Positions 51,490 through 60,365 of a stretch of 62,639 nucleotides of DNA are shown piece by piece. The notes beneath the pieces were generated by a model. It ran no database searches, was not told the origin of the DNA, and worked only from the letters and a program-made list of their open reading frames with translations. The stretch lies in the NCBI GenBank assembly GCA_029251165.1, contig JAQXDW010000084.1, positions 1 to 62,639 on the forward strand, given 5' to 3'. The position numbers and the translations under genes are program-made. This stretch comes from Myxococcota bacterium. Its GTDB lineage: Bacteria > Myxococcota_A > UBA796. Within the stretch, counting starts at the first letter, position 1. Every line of letters starts with the position of its first letter.

Positions 51490-52152
51490 TCAGGCGCTGA
51501 ACGCCTTCAGCCCCTCCTCAATGTCGTTTCCAACCGCATCGATCGCTTTGGTTCCATCGATGTCGAGGACTGGAGCGTCGTGCTGACGTAGCCATGCAAG
51601 GACCGGGGCGGTCTGGGAGCGGTACACATCGAGTCGGTTGAGCGCCGTCTCTTCGTTGTCGTCCTTGCGCTGGAGAAGCTTCCCTCCGCAGCGGTCACAG
51701 ACACCGTGTGCGACCGGAGGACTGAAGACCAAGTGATAGCCAGCACCACAGGACTTGTTCTCGCAGGTCCGCCGTCCAGTCAGCCGAGGCACCAGGATGG
51801 ATTCTGGGACATCGAGGTTGACGACCACGCCAGTGCCGCGCCCATTCGTGCTCAGCCAGTCTGCCAGCAGTTCTGCCTGTCGAACGGTGCGGGGAAAACC
51901 ATCGAACAAGATGCCACCGAGAGCATCGTCCTGAGTGAGGCGATCTGCCACGAGCTTGAACACCACTTCATCCGGTACGAGCTCGCCACGGTCCATATAG
52001 CCGCGTGCGAGCGTGCCCAGGTCTGTGCCCTGCTTGAGATGGTAGCGGAAGATGTCTCCAGTGGAGACGTGGGGGATGGACAGCGCATCGCTGATGCGGC
52101 CGGCCTGTGTCCCCTTGCCTGCCCCTGGAGGGCCGAACAGGATGACGTCCAT
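51490..52152 (-). CDS. adk: Adenylate kinase
   Basis: A 220-residue enzyme balancing ATP, AMP and ADP. P-loop GPPGAGKGTQ (residues 7-16), STGDIFR, FDGFPRTVRQA. The LID is of the long type with four Cys (TCENKSCGAG ... GVCDRCGG), so a structural zinc is likely. Between secY and map. Confidence 0.97.
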   Translation of the reverse strand: MDVILFGPPGAGKGTQAGRISDALSIPHVSTGDIFRYHLKQGTDLGTLARGYMDRGELVPDEVVFKLVADRLTQDDALGGILFDGFPRTVRQAELLADWLSTNGRGTGVVVNLDVPESILVPRLTGRRTCENKSCGAGYHLVFSPPVAHGVCDRCGGKLLQRKDDNEETALNRLDVYRSQTAPVLAWLRQHDAPVLDIDGTKAIDAVGNDIEEGLKAFSA

Positions 52153-52169
52153 GAGGATGCCCTCTTGGT

Positions 52170-53504
52170 TTACTTCTGCTGGTTCTGCGTCTGCAGCTTG
52201 CGACGCCCACCACGGGACTTCTTCTCAGAGATTCCATCGTAGTGCTGGGTCAGCAAGTGTCCTTCAATCTGTGCGACGGTCTGCATGCATACACCGACGA
52301 TGATGAGCAGGCTTGTGCCACCAAAGTAGAAGGGCACACCGTAGGCAGAGACCAGAACCGTGGGGAGAATACAGACAACTGCCAGATAGATGGCACCGCC
52401 AGTGGTCAACCGCATGAGGATGCGGTCGAGGAACTCAGCAGTCTGCTTGCCTGGGCGGATACCCGGAACAAAGCCACCATGCTTGCGGAGGTTGTCAGCA
52501 ACATCGACGGGATTGAAGGTCACGGCTGTATAGAAGAATGTAAAGCCGATGATCAGCACGATGTAGGTGACATTGTACACCCAAGTCCCCGGGAGAAACG
52601 CTGTTGAGAGCGCTTCAAAGAGGGGATGGGGGACAAAGGCACCGATGGTCGCCGGGAACATCATCAAGGACGACGCGAAGATCGGGGGGATGACACCAGA
52701 GACGTTGACCTTCAAGGGAAGGAACGTTGACTGGCCGCCATAGACCTTTCTTCCTACCACCCGCTTCGCATACTGAACCGGTACTCGGTACTGACCGCGC
52801 TCGACATAGACGATTGCAGCAGTGACCAGGAACATGAAGCCGAACAGAAGGACCGTCGTCAGGAGCGAGAGCTCGCCGATGCTGACCTTCTGCAGAAGAT
52901 TCCGCGCACCCGCCGGCATGGCAGCAATGATGCCCGCCGTGATGATGAGCGACGCACCCTGACCAACGCCACGATCCGTGATCTGCTCACCGAGCCACAT
53001 CACGAAGCAGCTACCTGCGGTCATGGTGAGGACGGTCATGAGGCGGAAGCCCCAGCCGGCATCGATGACCACGTCAGTGCCTCCAAGCGTCTTCATCTGC
53101 TCCAGGCTGAAGGAGATGGCAAACGACTGGATGATTGCGATACCGATGGTCAAGTAGCGAGTGTACTGGTTGATCTTCTTTGTTCCGGACTGGCCCTCAG
53201 CCTTGATCCGCTCAATCCTCGGCACAACGACCTGCCCCAGCTGCATGATGATGCTCGCTGAGATGTAGGGCATGATGCCGAGAACAAAGACACTGAATTG
53301 CTCAAGGGCACCACCGCTGAACATGTTGTACATGCCAAACAGAGTGCCCTGAGTGTCGGCGAAGAACTCGCTCAGTGCGATGCGGTCTACGCCCGGTGCC
53401 GGGATAAAAATCCCGAGGCGGTAAACCGCCAACATCGCCAACGTGAACAGGATTCGGTTCCGGAGATCCGGAATCTTCAACACGTTAGCAATGGCTTCAA
53501 ACAC
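52170..53504 (-). CDS. secY: Protein translocase subunit SecY
   Basis: A 444-residue ten-helix channel protein: RILFTLAMLAVYRLGIFIPAPGVD, GIMPYISASIIMQL, YVERGQYRVPVQYAKR, NVSGVIPPIFASSLMMFP, GFVPGIRPGK. It forms the Sec export pore with SecE and SecG (secG is at 46.8 kb). Its start overlaps the end of rplO by 8 bases, giving translational coupling. Confidence 0.98.
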   Translation of the reverse strand: MFEAIANVLKIPDLRNRILFTLAMLAVYRLGIFIPAPGVDRIALSEFFADTQGTLFGMYNMFSGGALEQFSVFVLGIMPYISASIIMQLGQVVVPRIERIKAEGQSGTKKINQYTRYLTIGIAIIQSFAISFSLEQMKTLGGTDVVIDAGWGFRLMTVLTMTAGSCFVMWLGEQITDRGVGQGASLIITAGIIAAMPAGARNLLQKVSIGELSLLTTVLLFGFMFLVTAAIVYVERGQYRVPVQYAKRVVGRKVYGGQSTFLPLKVNVSGVIPPIFASSLMMFPATIGAFVPHPLFEALSTAFLPGTWVYNVTYIVLIIGFTFFYTAVTFNPVDVADNLRKHGGFVPGIRPGKQTAEFLDRILMRLTTGGAIYLAVVCILPTVLVSAYGVPFYFGGTSLLIIVGVCMQTVAQIEGHLLTQHYDGISEKKSRGGRRKLQTQNQQK

Positions 53505-53943
53505 GCTCGACCGTCCCGCCAGCGCTGGTAATCTTCTCCTCGGCGGAGGCGGTGAAGCGAGCTGCCTTGACGGTCAGCGCCACTCCAATCTCACCATTAC
53601 CGAGGATCTTAATACCGTTCTTGCCGACCTTCTTGATGAGGCCGCGCGCCTTGAGGCTCTCGGCATCAACAACATCTCCCGCTGCGAATCTCTCCGCGAT
53701 TCGGTCGAGCCGAACCACGGTGAACTCCTTAGCAAAGATGTTGTTGAAACCGCGCTTCGGCAGACGACGATGAAGCGGCATCTGGCCGCCCTCGAAGCCA
53801 GGTGCGACGGTGCCACGTTTGTGCTGGCCCTTGCTACCACGACCAGCGGTCTTGCCTTTACCGGAGCCTTCACCACGGCCCAGTCGGGTCCGCTTCTTAT
53901 AGGCGCCTGCAGCAGGCTTGAGGTTGCTCAGTTCATTGGCCAT
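53497..53943 (-). CDS. rplO: Ribosomal protein L15
   Basis: A 148-residue 50S protein with the Gly/Arg-rich N-terminus (LGRGEGSGKGKTAGRGSKGQH) and FEGGQMPLHRRLPKRGF. Follows rpmD in the spc order. Confidence 0.97.
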   Translation of the reverse strand: MANELSNLKPAAGAYKKRTRLGRGEGSGKGKTAGRGSKGQHKRGTVAPGFEGGQMPLHRRLPKRGFNNIFAKEFTVVRLDRIAERFAAGDVVDAESLKARGLIKKVGKNGIKILGNGEIGVALTVKAARFTASAEEKITSAGGTVERV

Positions 53944-53979
53944 GACTGGCCCTCCTGGTGCAGCCGGAGCTGCATAAAA

Positions 53980-54192
53980 CTATGCTTCAGCCCCACCGGC
54001 GTCTGCTGAGACTTCGATCTCAGAGACATCCACGAGGTGCATGATCTGCTTGATCATCCCGCGGACGGCTGGGGTGTTGATCAGAACGCGCTCCTGACGG
54101 ATGCGCTTCAGTCCCAGGCCGGTTGCCGTTGCACGCTGACGCGTGGTGGAACCGATGAGACTCTTCTTGAGAGTGACCTTTAGCTTCGTCAT
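53980..54192 (-). CDS. rpmD: Ribosomal protein L30
   Basis: A 70-residue protein: LKVTLKKSLIGSTTRQRATATGLGLKR and MIKQIMHLVDVSEI. It has a short extra C-terminal tail (VSADAGGAEA). Confidence 0.96.
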   Translation of the reverse strand: MTKLKVTLKKSLIGSTTRQRATATGLGLKRIRQERVLINTPAVRGMIKQIMHLVDVSEIEVSADAGGAEA

Positions 54193-54204
54193 GAGAAACT
54201 CCGC

Positions 54205-54768
54205 TCAGGCTCGGGATTCGCGAGTTCCCCACACAGCAGCACCGACGTTGTAGTTCTTGAGAACTTCCTCGACGGGCTTGCCAACTCGGACAGCGTACTG
54301 CTCTGGAGACTCGAGGTTCTCCAGGGCGTTCAGTACTGCTCGAACGACATTGTGTGGGTTGTTGCTACCGATGACCTTGGTAAGCACGTTGCGGTAACCG
54401 GCGGCATCGAGGATTGCGCGGACGTTGGCCGCTGCGATGACACCAGTACCCGGGCTAGCAGGACGGAGGAGCACCTGAACGGCGCCGTAGCGACCGATCA
54501 CGAGGTGCGGAACCGTACCGTCCACGATGGGGATCTCAACCATGGTCTTGCGAGCACGATCGGTCGCCTTGCGGATAGCCTCGGGGACCTGGCTCGCCTT
54601 TCCGTAGCCAACGCCGACCTTGCCAGCTCCGTCTCCAGCGACGACAAGCGCCGAGAAGTTGAAGCGACGGCCGCCCTTGACCACTTTTGAAACGCGGTTG
54701 ATGTAGATCGTCTTTTCAATCGCCGCGGCGTTGTCATCTTGACGACGACCTCTGAAATTCTTTCTCAC
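54205..54768 (-). CDS. rpsE: Ribosomal protein S5
   Basis: A 187-residue 30S protein involved in decoding accuracy. Motifs INRVSKVVKGGRRFNFSALVV, GVGYGKASQVPEAIRKA, LLRPASPGTGVIAA and GSNNPHNVV are standard. Confidence 0.98.
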   Translation of the reverse strand: MRKNFRGRRQDDNAAAIEKTIYINRVSKVVKGGRRFNFSALVVAGDGAGKVGVGYGKASQVPEAIRKATDRARKTMVEIPIVDGTVPHLVIGRYGAVQVLLRPASPGTGVIAAANVRAILDAAGYRNVLTKVIGSNNPHNVVRAVLNALENLESPEQYAVRVGKPVEEVLKNYNVGAAVWGTRESRA

Positions 54769-54809
54769 AACAGGCTCCCCGGGAGCATGAGATTGCTAAT
54801 CACGACAGA

Positions 54810-55178
54810 TCAGAAGTCCAGCCCTGCTTCGCGTGCAGCGTCAGCAAGAGCCTTGACTCGGCCGTGGAAAAGGTAGCCATTGCGATCAAAGACAACGCTC
54901 TTGATGCCGACGGCCTGGGCCTTCTGGGCAATCAAAGAGCCAACGACGGCTGCAGCGGCAGCATTGCCGTTGTATCCTTCGTGGTCCTTCATCTCTGGCG
55001 AAAGTGTGCTGGCCGCAGCAACAGTGACACCGCTGGTGTCGTCGATGAGCTGGGCGTAGATGTGCTTCGTCGAGCGAAACACACTCAGCCTGGGACGCGT
55101 AGTGGTCCCGCTCAGCTTCTTGCGAATCTGCTTCTTGCGGCGAAGCCGAGCAGTCAGTCGGGGGTTCGTCTTGGCCAT
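54810..55178 (-). CDS. rplR: Ribosomal protein L18
   Basis: A 122-residue 5S rRNA-binding protein: RLSVFRSTKHIYAQLIDD, and C-terminal FDRNGYLFHGRVKALADAAREAGLDF. Confidence 0.98.
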   Translation of the reverse strand: MAKTNPRLTARLRRKKQIRKKLSGTTTRPRLSVFRSTKHIYAQLIDDTSGVTVAAASTLSPEMKDHEGYNGNAAAAAVVGSLIAQKAQAVGIKSVVFDRNGYLFHGRVKALADAAREAGLDF

Positions 55179-55198
55179 TGTGGTTTCCTTCCTTGCCG

Positions 55199-55732
55199 CT
55201 ACTGGCTCTTGCCGGCCTTGAGACGGACGTACTCGCCCGCGTAGCGGACACCCTTGCCCTTGTAGCTATCAGGCGGCCGCTTGCCACGAAGCTCCGCGGC
55301 GACCTGACCAACCGTCTCCTTGTCGACGCCGGCGACCAGAAGTTTGGTCCCCTTTTCGACGGAGATGGTGATGCCATCTGGGAAGGGGTACTCGATGGGG
55401 TGACTGAAGCCGAGGTTCATCACAAGAGTCTTGCCCTTGATCTCAGCTTTGTAGCCGACACCCTGGATCTCAAGACCCTTCGTGAATCCCTTGCTCACGC
55501 CGATGACCATGTTGGCCAGCAGCGCACGCATCAGCCCATGATAGGCGCGGATCTTCGGGTTTTCGCTGTTGCGATGCACCGTGACAGTGTTGTCTTCCTC
55601 AATGAAGGAGATTCCTGGGACGATCTTACGAGAGACCTCTCCCTTTGGACCCTTTACCTTCACTTCGGTATCACCGACGGTAACGGTGACGCCACTGGGC
55701 AGCGCGACCGGCTTTCTTCCAATTCTGGACAT
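55199..55732 (-). CDS. rplF: Ribosomal protein L6
   Basis: A 177-residue protein: MSRIGRKPVALPSGV, VKGPKGEVSR and C-terminal ELRGKRPPDSYKGKGVRYAGE, near the GTPase-factor site of the 50S. Confidence 0.98.
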   Translation of the reverse strand: MSRIGRKPVALPSGVTVTVGDTEVKVKGPKGEVSRKIVPGISFIEEDNTVTVHRNSENPKIRAYHGLMRALLANMVIGVSKGFTKGLEIQGVGYKAEIKGKTLVMNLGFSHPIEYPFPDGITISVEKGTKLLVAGVDKETVGQVAAELRGKRPPDSYKGKGVRYAGEYVRLKAGKSQ

Positions 55733-55758
55733 GGGTATTCCCTTTCTTGGCTGCTCTG

Positions 55759-56151
55759 CTACCAGATGTAGCAGAGCACCTCGCCCCCGACGCCGGCTTC
55801 ACGAGCCTGACGGTCCGTAAGGACGCCACGGGGGGTGGTCAGGATTGCAACACCCAGGCCATTACGGACACGGGGGATGTCGGTCTTCCCAACGTAGAAA
55901 CGGCGGCTGGGCTTGCTAATACGCTTGAGACCCCGAAGGGTCGAGCGATTTGACTGGTCGTAGCGAGGGAAGATCTTAATCATCCCCTGCTTGCCATCCT
56001 CGATCTCGATGTAGCCCTCGAGAAAACCCTCCTGCTTGAGGATCCTCACGATGGCGAGCTTGATCTTGGACCGCGGTGCAACCAGGCTGCTGTGCCCGAC
56101 CAGCGCGGCATTGCGAATGCGCGTCAGCAGATCGGCAATCGGGTCGGTCAT
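55759..56151 (-). CDS. rpsH: Ribosomal protein S8
   Basis: A 130-residue protein: MTDPIADLLTRIRNA, LKRISKPSRRFYVGK and GVAILTTPRGVLTDRQA. In E. coli S8 represses the spc operon; no obvious S8-site copy was identified here. Confidence 0.98.
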   Translation of the reverse strand: MTDPIADLLTRIRNAALVGHSSLVAPRSKIKLAIVRILKQEGFLEGYIEIEDGKQGMIKIFPRYDQSNRSTLRGLKRISKPSRRFYVGKTDIPRVRNGLGVAILTTPRGVLTDRQAREAGVGGEVLCYIW

Positions 56152-56196
56152 TGAATTCTCCTTTGAATCAGAGCGATGGGCCTACTGGCCTCGCTC

Positions 56197-56382
56197 CTAC
56201 CAGGACGCTTTGGTCACACCGGGGATCTGGCCCTGCAGTGCGAGCTCGCGGAAGCAAATACGGCACAGATCGAAGTCGCGTAGGTAGCCATGAGGGCGAC
56301 CACAGCGGGGACAGCGGTTGTGCTTGCGGACCGCGAATTTAGGCTTGCGCTTGGACTTCGCGATCATTGACTTTTTAGCCAC
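56197..56382 (-). CDS. rpsN: Ribosomal protein S14, zinc-binding short form
   Basis: A 61-residue S14 of the zinc-binding (type Z) form with two CxxC knuckles (NRCPRCGRP and DLCRICFRE) and the C-terminal GQIPGVTKASW. Confidence 0.97.
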   Translation of the reverse strand: MAKKSMIAKSKRKPKFAVRKHNRCPRCGRPHGYLRDFDLCRICFRELALQGQIPGVTKASW

Positions 56383-56397
56383 GTCGTCGACTCCTGA

Positions 56398-56943
56398 TCA
56401 CTTCTTGCTGAAGGGCATTCCCAGGCTCCTCAGCAGCTCTCGCGCCTCCTGATCGGTCCTGGCAGTGGTGACAAAGGTGATGTTCATTCCGTTAATTCGC
56501 TTGATCATGTCATAGTCGATTTCGGGAAAAACAATCTGCTCGGTGATGCCCATGGAGTAGTTCCCGCGGCCATCAAAGGCATCGGGGTTCAGACCACGGA
56601 AATCGCGAATACGAGGAATCGCGACCGTGATCAGACGGTCCAAGAACTCCCACATCATTGTCTGACGTAGGGTCACCTTAGCTCCGATAGGCATACCCTC
56701 TCGGAGCTTAAAGGTCGCAATAGAGCGACGGGCGCGACGGATGATCGGCTTCTGACCTGTGATCAGAGCCAGCTCTTCCGCTGCGTTGTCCAGAACCTTG
56801 ACGTTCTGGATAGCCTCCTTCATGGAGGTGTTGACCACGATCTTGGTCATCCGGGGCACCAGCATCACGTTGCTGAATTCGAAGTGCTCGAGCAAACCCG
56901 GCACAACCACATCGCGATACTGCTTCTTCAGGCGCGGTTCCAT
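56398..56943 (-). CDS. rplE: Ribosomal protein L5
   Basis: A 181-residue 5S rRNA-binding protein: LITGQKPIIRRARRSIATFKLREG, RDFRGLNPDAFDGRGNYSMGITEQ and FPEIDYD. Confidence 0.98.
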   Translation of the reverse strand: MEPRLKKQYRDVVVPGLLEHFEFSNVMLVPRMTKIVVNTSMKEAIQNVKVLDNAAEELALITGQKPIIRRARRSIATFKLREGMPIGAKVTLRQTMMWEFLDRLITVAIPRIRDFRGLNPDAFDGRGNYSMGITEQIVFPEIDYDMIKRINGMNITFVTTARTDQEARELLRSLGMPFSKK

Positions 56944-56969
56944 GACTGCAATTCCTCAGGGGGTGCGGC

Positions 56970-57302
56970 TCAGGCCTGGTCGATGATGGCGCCGGTCTTT
57001 TTATCGAACCGGACCTTTCGGCGAGTATCGCCGTCTTCGATGAACTTCCATCCAATCTTCACTGCACGGCCTTCTTCTGCATTGAAGAGGGCAACATTGG
57101 AGATGTGGAGTGAAGCTTCCTTCTCGACGGTACCGCCGGGCTGATCACCGCGGGGCTTGACGTGGCGGGTCACAAGGTTGACCTTCTCTACAAGCACGCG
57201 ATCGCGCTCACGGAGAATCTGGAGAACCTTACCGGTCTTCCCCTTGTGCTTGCCCGCAGTCACGACGACAAGGTCATCGCACTTGATCTTAAACTTCTTC
57301 AT
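56970..57302 (-). CDS. rplX: Ribosomal protein L24
   Basis: A 110-residue KOW-domain protein: KIKCDDLVVVTAGKHKGKTGKVLQI and VNLVTRHVKP. A 50S assembly initiator. Confidence 0.97.
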   Translation of the reverse strand: MKKFKIKCDDLVVVTAGKHKGKTGKVLQILRERDRVLVEKVNLVTRHVKPRGDQPGGTVEKEASLHISNVALFNAEEGRAVKIGWKFIEDGDTRRKVRFDKKTGAIIDQA

Positions 57303-57303
57303 G

Positions 57304-57672
57304 TCAGAGGACCTCAGGAGCCAGGGACACGATCTTCATGTACTTCTTGGCGCGAAGTTCGCGCGCAACAGGTCCGAAGATGCGAGTTCCGATCGGCTCG
57401 CCTTCCTTGTTGATGAGGACGGCGGAGTTGGTGTCGAAGCGGATGTAGCTGCCATCCCGACGGCGCAGCTCCTTCGCAGTGCGGACAATCACAGCCCGAA
57501 CCACGGTACCCTTCTTGACCTTCCCGTTGGGGATCGCCTCTTTAACGCTGACAACGATGACATCACCGACAGAAGCGTACTTACGCTTGCTGCCGCCGAT
57601 GACCTTGATGCAAAGCAACTTCTTGGCACCGGAGTTGTCGGCGACGTCGAGTACGGACTGCATCTGGATCAT
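57304..57672 (-). CDS. rplN: Ribosomal protein L14
   Basis: A 122-residue protein: MIQMQSVLDVADNSGAKKLLCIKV, AVIVRTAKELRRRDGS and IFGPVARELR. One base separates its stop from the rplX start. Confidence 0.98.
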   Translation of the reverse strand: MIQMQSVLDVADNSGAKKLLCIKVIGGSKRKYASVGDVIVVSVKEAIPNGKVKKGTVVRAVIVRTAKELRRRDGSYIRFDTNSAVLINKEGEPIGTRIFGPVARELRAKKYMKIVSLAPEVL

Positions 57673-57720
57673 ATCGATTTCCTCCTAGCCCATTGTTTTG
57701 AGCGTTGAGACCGTGCTTGC

Positions 57721-57987
57721 TCAGCCCTGGGCAGGGCGTCGCTCGATGACGATCCACCGCTTGGTCCGAGACAACGGCCTGGATTCCTGGATAACGACCT
57801 CGTCGTTGACCTGGCAGGCATTGTCTTCGTCATGAACGGCGTAGGTCTTCCGACGGCTGACATACTTGCGATACTTCGCATGCATCACCTTGCGGCGAAC
57901 CTCGACCACAACGGTCTTGTCCATCTTGCTGGAGACCACGCGTCCCACCAGGGTGCGGCGCCCAGACTTGTGTCCTTCGGCTTCCAT
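57721..57987 (-). CDS. rpsQ: Ribosomal protein S17
   Basis: An 88-residue OB-fold protein: RTLVGRVVSSKMDKTVVVEV and VVIQESRPLSRTKRWIV. It is preceded by a 232-base leader with its own promoter. Confidence 0.97.
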   Translation of the reverse strand: MEAEGHKSGRRTLVGRVVSSKMDKTVVVEVRRKVMHAKYRKYVSRRKTYAVHDEDNACQVNDEVVIQESRPLSRTKRWIVIERRPAQG

Positions 57988-58016
57988 TTCGCTCTCGCTC
58001 GATTCTGGTTTTCACC

Positions 58017-58035
58017 GCACACTCAATAAGTGTGC
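58017..58035 (-). promoter_or_regulatory. Hairpin in the rpsQ leader
   Basis: A perfect 7-bp stem GCACACT/AGTGTGC with the 5-base loop TATTG (minus strand) lies 30 bases before the rpsQ start. Upstream hairpins CCTTC-TCC-GAAGG and GGTGTC/GACACC lie in the same leader. Confidence 0.6.
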
Positions 58036-58162
58036 AGCATGGACGAAGTCGATCAAGGTCTCCTGCAATCCAGGGAGTACAGGACTCATTGATCTGGTGT
58101 CGTCAACACCAAAGACACCATGAGGACACAGTGTCAGACGATACCTTCGGAGAAGGCAACGC

Positions 58163-58191
58163 TATTTAGCGCACCCCCTCGTGCCTGTCAA
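58163..58191 (-). promoter_or_regulatory. Internal promoter of the ribosomal cluster, upstream of rpsQ
   Basis: On the minus strand TTGACA (58191-58186), a 17-base spacer and TAAATA (58168-58163). The predicted start leaves a structured leader of about 170 bases before rpsQ. Confidence 0.75.
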
Positions 58192-58219
58192 TCAGACCCG
58201 AGGGAATACAGACGATGAT

Positions 58220-58546
58220 CTATTCCTGATCGCCGCCGAGCTTCTCCGTGATGCCCTTGAGGAAGCCACTGCTGCTCGCAGCGGTACCCTCACCAGCGTC
58301 ACCAGCGCGGAAGCTACCGCGGTGGCTGTTACGGAGAGCCTTGTTTGGGAGGCCCTGTGCGCGCTCGCGTTCCCGCTGAGCGGTACGGATGCGTGCAATG
58401 TCCTTGCGGATCTTGGTGATAGAGGCCGTGTTGTCCAGCTGGTTCGTCTTGAGACGAAAGCGCAGCTCGAGCAAGTCCCGCTCCATCTGGAGCTCTTTGT
58501 GGACCAGGGCCTCATCCCCGAGGGATGCCAGTTCGTTGTAGTTCAT
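58220..58546 (-). CDS. rpmC: Ribosomal protein L29 with C-terminal extension
   Basis: A 108-residue protein. The first ~65 residues are L29 (ELASLGDEALVHKELQMERDLLELRFRLKTNQLDNTASITKIRKDIARI). About 40 residues follow that are not part of the usual L29 (LRNSHRGSFRAGDAGEGTAASSSGFLKG). The ATG overlaps the rplP stop by one base (TAATG). Confidence 0.93.
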   Translation of the reverse strand: MNYNELASLGDEALVHKELQMERDLLELRFRLKTNQLDNTASITKIRKDIARIRTAQRERERAQGLPNKALRNSHRGSFRAGDAGEGTAASSSGFLKGITEKLGGDQE

Positions 58547-58962
58547 TAGAGAACCTCACGCCGCTTCAAGAAGCGAGTAGAAAGCGGCATCTTGTGGCCG
58601 GCAAGACGGAACGCTTCGCGTGCCATCTCCTCCGGAACACCCTCGATCTCATAGATGACACGACCTGGCTTGACCACAGCAACCCAGACCTCAGGTCCAC
58701 CCTTACCTTTACCCATCCGGGTCTCGGCGGGCTTCTTGCTGAGGGGCTTGTCTGGGAAGACGCGGATCCAGACCTGTCCGCCACGCTTGATGTGTCGGGT
58801 CAGGGCAATACGGCCGGCCTCAATCTGCCGGGCTGTCAGCCAACCACACTCGGTTGCCTGGAGGGCGTAGTCGCCGAAGCTGACTTCACTACCTCTGTAC
58901 GCAAGTCCCCGCATCTTGCCTTTCTGGCGCTTGCGGTACTTGACGCGCTTTGGCATGAGCAT
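58546..58962 (-). CDS. rplP: Ribosomal protein L16
   Basis: A 138-residue protein: MPKRVKYRKRQKGKMRG, ATECGWLTARQIEAGRIALTRH, VWIRVFPDKPLSKKPAETRMGKGKG. Spacing to AGGAG favours the ATG two codons before MPKR. Confidence 0.98.
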   Translation of the reverse strand: MLMPKRVKYRKRQKGKMRGLAYRGSEVSFGDYALQATECGWLTARQIEAGRIALTRHIKRGGQVWIRVFPDKPLSKKPAETRMGKGKGGPEVWVAVVKPGRVIYEIEGVPEEMAREAFRLAGHKMPLSTRFLKRREVL

Positions 58963-59017
58963 TGGAATACTCCTTAAACTCCGAGCGCTCGCCCGGAGTC
59001 ACATTATCGAAAGTGAA

Positions 59018-59662
59018 TCAGGCCCGATCTTCGTCACCGGGGAGAACCTCCCCATGGAAGATCCAGACCTTGACACCGATGATGCCGTAAGTGGTCTTAG
59101 CCTCGGCGAAGCCGTAGTCGATGCCTGCGCGTAGGGTGTGCAGAGGGACACGTCCCTCCATGTAGCACTCCCGACGAGACATCTCAGCACCACCGAGCCG
59201 ACCGGCGCAGTTGACTTTGATGCCCTTGGCGCCGGCACGACGGCTCTGCTGGATTGCCTTCTTCATCGCACGTCGGAAGCTGACTCGCTTCTCGAGCTGC
59301 TGTGCGATGTTCTCGGCAACCAACTGAGCATCGGTCTCGACCTTGCGGACCTCGATGACGTTCAGGAAGATCTCCGTCGACGTCATCTTGCTAAGCTCTT
59401 TGCGGAGCACCTCGAGACCTGCGGCCCGGCGACCGATGATGATGCCGGGCTTGGCAGCATGAACAAAGACCTTGGCCTTGCTCGCTGCACGCTCGATAGT
59501 GATCTTGCTGATTCCGGCGCTATACAGCTGCTTCTTGAGGTACTTGCGAATTGCAAGGTCCTCATGAAGGAAGCGCTGGTAGTCCTTCTCAGCGAACCAT
59601 TTGGAATCCCAATCTCGGATAACTCCGAGGCGGAAGCCAATGGGGTGAACCTTCTGACCCAT
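59018..59662 (-). CDS. rpsC: Ribosomal protein S3
   Basis: A 214-residue protein: MGQKVHPIGFRLGVIRDWDSKWFAE, a KH domain with KPGIIIGRRAAGLE, and GAKGIKVNCAGRLGGAEMSRRE. It lines the mRNA entry channel. Confidence 0.98.
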   Translation of the reverse strand: MGQKVHPIGFRLGVIRDWDSKWFAEKDYQRFLHEDLAIRKYLKKQLYSAGISKITIERAASKAKVFVHAAKPGIIIGRRAAGLEVLRKELSKMTSTEIFLNVIEVRKVETDAQLVAENIAQQLEKRVSFRRAMKKAIQQSRRAGAKGIKVNCAGRLGGAEMSRRECYMEGRVPLHTLRAGIDYGFAEAKTTYGIIGVKVWIFHGEVLPGDEDRA

Positions 59663-59673
59663 CTCTATTTCCC

Positions 59674-60021
59674 CTACATGCTGCCGAGGACGACAGTGAT
59701 GTGACTGGTCTTCTTGTGAATCCTGGTCGCCATACCGCGAGCTCGCGGTCGGAAACGACGAAGTGTCGGGCCCTGATCAACGAAGATCTCCTTGATGATC
59801 AGCGAGTCGATATCGACGCGCTGGTCCTCACGGTTGGCCTTGTACTCAGCGTTTGCCACCGCAGACTCCACCAAACCCTTAATAAGGGGGGCGGACTTTT
59901 TGCGAGTGAAGGTCAAGGTCTCAATTGCCTGAGCGACATCGAGGCCCCGGACCAGGTCGGCAACCAGACGCGCCTTACGGGGAGATACCCGCGCGAGACG
60001 CAAAACGGCTCTGGATTCCAT
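59674..60021 (-). CDS. rplV: Ribosomal protein L22
   Basis: A 115-residue protein: RVSPRKARLVADLVRGLDVAQAIETL and GPTLRRFRPRARGMATRIHKKTSHI, the loop that reaches the exit tunnel. Confidence 0.98.
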   Translation of the reverse strand: MESRAVLRLARVSPRKARLVADLVRGLDVAQAIETLTFTRKKSAPLIKGLVESAVANAEYKANREDQRVDIDSLIIKEIFVDQGPTLRRFRPRARGMATRIHKKTSHITVVLGSM

Positions 60022-60080
60022 TTTCTATCCTCCCGACCTGAAGGTTTGGATTCCTCCAGGTCGCTGATCACGGCCCAGGG

Positions 60081-60362
60081 CTATCGACGGACCTTGGACT
60101 TCTTATCGGCTGCGTGGCCGTAGAACGTGCGAGTGGGTGCAAACTCACCGAGTTTGTGGCCAATCATGTTCTCGGTCACGTAGACGGGAATGAACTTTTT
60201 ACCGTTGTGCACGGTGAACGTCAACCCGAGCATATCGGGGGTGATCGTCGAGCGGCGGCTCCAGGTCTTAATGACCGTTCGGCTACCGGACTCCTGAGCC
60301 GCAGCGACCTTGGCCAGCAGATGCTGATCAATGAAGGGACCCTTCTTGACTGAACGCGCCAT
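60081..60362 (-). CDS. rpsS: Ribosomal protein S19
   Basis: A 93-residue protein: MARSVKKGPFIDQHL, IKTWSRRSTITPDMLGLTF and MIGHKLGEFAPTRTFYGHAADKK. Confidence 0.98.
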   Translation of the reverse strand: MARSVKKGPFIDQHLLAKVAAAQESGSRTVIKTWSRRSTITPDMLGLTFTVHNGKKFIPVYVTENMIGHKLGEFAPTRTFYGHAADKKSKVRR

Positions 60363-60365
60363 GGT

